In this document: piece by piece, positions 62,027 to 64,000 of the stretch | How positions within the stretch are numbered: the first letter of the stretch is position 1 | How the letters are laid out: each line of letters opens with the position of its first letter | Assembly: GCF_039522025.1 (NCBI RefSeq) | Contig: NZ_BAAADB010000029.1 | Span: forward strand, 186,001 to 250,000 | Source of the DNA: Deinococcus depolymerans | GTDB lineage: Bacteria; Deinococcota; Deinococci; Deinococcales; Deinococcaceae | DNA: 64,000 bases | Direction: 5' to 3' | Notes under the pieces: model-generated | Seen by the model: only the letters and a program-made list of their open reading frames with translations | The model's database searches: none | What the model was told of the DNA's origin: nothing | Program-made: the position numbers and the translations under genes

Positions 62027-62881
62027 TCAGCGGCGCGGCGCGGCGCGGCCGCCGATGCCAGCGTCAACCTTCACGCCCGGCACCCTGACCTCGAACAGCG
62101 TGCCCCAGCGTTTACCGGTCAGCAGCAGCGTACCGCGCTCCGGCACGAACGCAATGCCGTTGGGCACGTCGTCGAAGGTCAGGGAATGGCCGGCGCGGGC
62201 CGCCGCGGCGCTCGCCTCGCGGGTCAGGGCGCTCAGGTCCAGCCAGGCCGTGACCCGTCCACTCTGCGGGTCGATGCGAGCCACACGGTCGGTCAGCCAG
62301 ACGTTCGCGTACACGCTGCCCTGCACGTACTCCAGTTCGTTCAGGTTCCGGACCGGCTGTCCCTGGTCCGTGACCCTCACGCTGCGCGTCACGCGGAAGG
62401 TCTTCGGGTCCCGCCAGACCAGCGTGGACGTGCCGTTACTCATGATCAGCTGCCGGCCGTCGTTGGTCAGGCCCCAGCCCTCCCCGTCGTACCTCAGGCG
62501 TCCGGTCTCCCTGAGGGACGCCGCGTCGAACGTGAAGGCCACCCCCTCCTGCCAGGTCAGGTGGTACACGACGTTTCCCAGCGCGGTCACGCCCTCGCCG
62601 AAGGCCGTCGCGAGCGGCGTGCTGACCTGGGTCAGGACCCGTCCGGATTTCAGGTCCACGCGCCGCACCCCGGACTGCCCGACCTGCCCGGTGCTCTCCA
62701 GGTAACTGCCCCCCAGGTACTGAAGCCCCTCGGTGAAGGCGGCGCGGTCATGCGGGTGCCGGGCCGTGACGGTGGGGACCAGGACGGGCGTCGCGGCTGC
62801 CGTCTGGGCCGCGCCGGGCGAGAGAAGGAACCCTGCCGCCAGCAGGGGGGACATCAACAGGGGGAGGACACGGGCGCGCAC
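62027..62881 (-). CDS. Glutaminyl-peptide cyclotransferase, bacterial propeller type
   Basis: A 284-residue exported protein. After a signal peptide (VLPLLMSPLLAAGFLLSPG, AAQT) comes the glutamine cyclotransferase propeller: PHDRAAFTEGLQYLGGSYLE, STGQVGQSGVRRVDLKSGRV, GEGVTALGNVVYHLTW, GWGLTNDGRQLIMSNGTSTL, NELEYVQGSVYANVW. It makes N-terminal pyroglutamate. GTG 62881 is supported by TACCAT ending 6 nt upstream. Confidence 0.92.
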   Translation of the reverse strand: MRARVLPLLMSPLLAAGFLLSPGAAQTAAATPVLVPTVTARHPHDRAAFTEGLQYLGGSYLESTGQVGQSGVRRVDLKSGRVLTQVSTPLATAFGEGVTALGNVVYHLTWQEGVAFTFDAASLRETGRLRYDGEGWGLTNDGRQLIMSNGTSTLVWRDPKTFRVTRSVRVTDQGQPVRNLNELEYVQGSVYANVWLTDRVARIDPQSGRVTAWLDLSALTREASAAAARAGHSLTFDDVPNGIAFVPERGTLLLTGKRWGTLFEVRVPGVKVDAGIGGRAAPRR

Positions 62882-62994
62882 GTCCTCATGGTAGACGCTC
62901 CGGCGCCGGCCTCCTTCACGGTTCCTGAAGCGCGGCCCCGGCGCGTGGATGGATGCCCGCCGGCGCGGGTGCCGGACGGCCGCGCGCAAGGTCA

Positions 62995-63149
62995 AACGGG
63001 CTGCCGTCCGTTTCGCCCTCCACCCGCCAACCCACCGGGTTGCCGACTCCACGCCCGACCGTCCGCCCTGCTCCCACTGTGCGGGGCAGCTCTCCGAGTC
63101 GCTTCGCTCGGAGTGAACGGCTTTGCAAGCCATGCAATCGGAGTCCGTG
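62995..63149 (+). repeat. Palindromic repeat copy 13, 155 bp, diverged
   Basis: AACGGGCTGCCGTCCGTTTC to GGAGTCCGTG with TCA at 62992-62994 and 63150-63152. Retains CTGTGCGGGGCAG and the terminal hairpin, with several substitutions. Between co-directional genes. Confidence 0.78.
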
Positions 63150-63168
63150 TCAGACACCGGAGTCCGGG

Positions 63169-64000
63169 TCATGCTCCGGCCAGGGCGCGCACCGCGCCCT
63201 CCCGCACCGCCGCGTGCGGGTCGTCCAGCAGCGCGCGCACGCGGGTCATTTCACCCCACTGGGCCAGCGCCCAGGCGGCCGCCTCGCGCACCTCCCAGGC
63301 GGGGTCCTGCGCGCCGGCCAGCAGCAGCGGCCAGCCCTGCGGCGCGCGGGTGTTCCCCAGGACCGTCAGCGCGTTGCGGGCCATGCCCTTGCGGCGCGGC
63401 CGCAGGAACGCCGTGCCCGCCCACTGCCGCTCGAACTCCCGCTCACTGACCCCGAAGAAGCGGCCCAGGTCCGGGTGCGCCAGGTCCGGGTCGGGTTTCA
63501 GCAACTGCGCCAGCGGCCCGGCCTTCACGGTCCACGGGCAGACCTCGCTGCACACGTCGCAGCCGAACAGCCAGTCGCCCACCCCGGCCCGCAGGTCGTG
63601 CGGGACCGGCCCCCGGTGTTCGATGGTCAGATACGACACGCAGCGCCGCGCGTCGATGGCGCGGTCCGGGCCGATCGCGCCGGTCGGGCAGGCCATGACG
63701 CAGCGCAGGCAGCGGCCGCAACGGTCCGGGTGCGCCGCGCTGCCGTCCGGTGGGGGAAGGTCGGTCAGGACGACCGCCAGCGTCACGAACGCCCCCAGGC
63801 CCGTGTTGATGGTCATGCCGGACCGGCCGCGCCAGCCCAGCCCCGCCCCGGACGCGAACAGCCGCTCCATGACCGGCCCGTGATCCACGTACCCGCGCGC
63901 CCGCACGCCCAGCGCCGCCGCCTCCTGCTCCAGGCGGGTCAGGACCGGCTGCAACTGATCGTGGTAGTCCGGCGTCCATGCGTAGCGCGCCACGCGCCCC
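63169..64000 (-). CDS. queG: Epoxyqueuosine reductase, 5' end outside window
   Basis: Last step of queuosine synthesis, a cobalamin and 4Fe-4S enzyme. Visible part has RYAWTPDYHDQL, GWRGRSGMTINTGLG, two ferredoxin clusters (CGRCLRCVMACPTGAI and CDVCSEVCPW) and C-terminal HEAT-type repeats (WPLLLAGAQDPAWEVREAAA, DDPHAAVREGAVRALAG). About 277 residues are seen and the N-terminus continues past base 64000. The internal Met near 63993 is not the start. Confidence 0.95.
   Translation of the reverse strand, partial: GRVARYAWTPDYHDQLQPVLTRLEQEAAALGVRARGYVDHGPVMERLFASGAGLGWRGRSGMTINTGLGAFVTLAVVLTDLPPPDGSAAHPDRCGRCLRCVMACPTGAIGPDRAIDARRCVSYLTIEHRGPVPHDLRAGVGDWLFGCDVCSEVCPWTVKAGPLAQLLKPDPDLAHPDLGRFFGVSEREFERQWAGTAFLRPRRKGMARNALTVLGNTRAPQGWPLLLAGAQDPAWEVREAAAWALAQWGEMTRVRALLDDPHAAVREGAVRALAGA

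Overview
This window is very high in GC and looks like chromosomal DNA of a Deinococcus. The reasons are the gene content (pilMNO-P-Q type IV pilus operon with a large secretin, DR-type mismatch uracil glycosylase, T-box-controlled glyS, HelD-like helicase) and promoter style. For about two dozen genes a TANNNT-like -10 box lies only 6-9 nt before the ATG or GTG, so their mRNAs should be leaderless, as is known for Deinococcus. Most of the window is core metabolism. There is no rRNA, CRISPR array, prophage or transposase gene.

Layout. 0-7 kb: ribF (cut by the window edge), a Nudix hydrolase, dgt, tRNA-Ile(GAT), a four-CBS protein, a chloramphenicol-phosphotransferase-like kinase, lipB-lipA and a coiled-coil protein. 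7-16 kb: rplS with a leader, two HAD phosphatases, a secreted PsbP/DcrB-like protein, a double ABC ATPase, a decayed histidine-phosphatase gene, an SPFH-NfeD pair, an ABM membrane protein, rplM-rpsI and a DUF2314-like protein. 16-26 kb: shikimate genes aroC-aroK-aroB-aroQ, then the pilus operon pilM-N-O-P-Q. 26-36 kb: a lipoprotein, murF, a 5'-nucleotidase lipoprotein, formamidase, two gene remnants, a FakA/Asp23 pair, an M17 aminopeptidase and a ParB-like protein. 36-45 kb: a sulfite-oxidase-like protein, mug, an Hsp90-like/TPR/membrane-protein cluster, an alpha/beta hydrolase and glyS behind a T-box. 45-64 kb: HelD, dus, an M42 peptidase, apaG, a histidine kinase, trmJ, GNAT, glgA, four tRNAs, a TrmB regulator, a large NERD-like Pro-rich membrane protein with a leaderless upstream ORF, nif3, tmk, glutamine cyclotransferase and queG (cut by the window edge).

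The most striking structure is a family of palindromic non-coding repeats, with at least 13 copies plus remnants. Size classes are about 155, 133 and 50 bp. Copies begin TACGGA and end TCCGTA, and most are flanked by a direct TGA (or TCA) trinucleotide. They occur between convergent or co-directional genes, never between divergent ones. In five cases the duplicated TGA is itself the stop codon of the neighbouring gene. A 50-bp copy at 31434 splits a reading frame that is restored exactly when the copy plus one TGA is removed, which is direct evidence of insertion with a 3-bp target duplication. This fits a MITE-like element moved in trans by a transposase that is not in this window.
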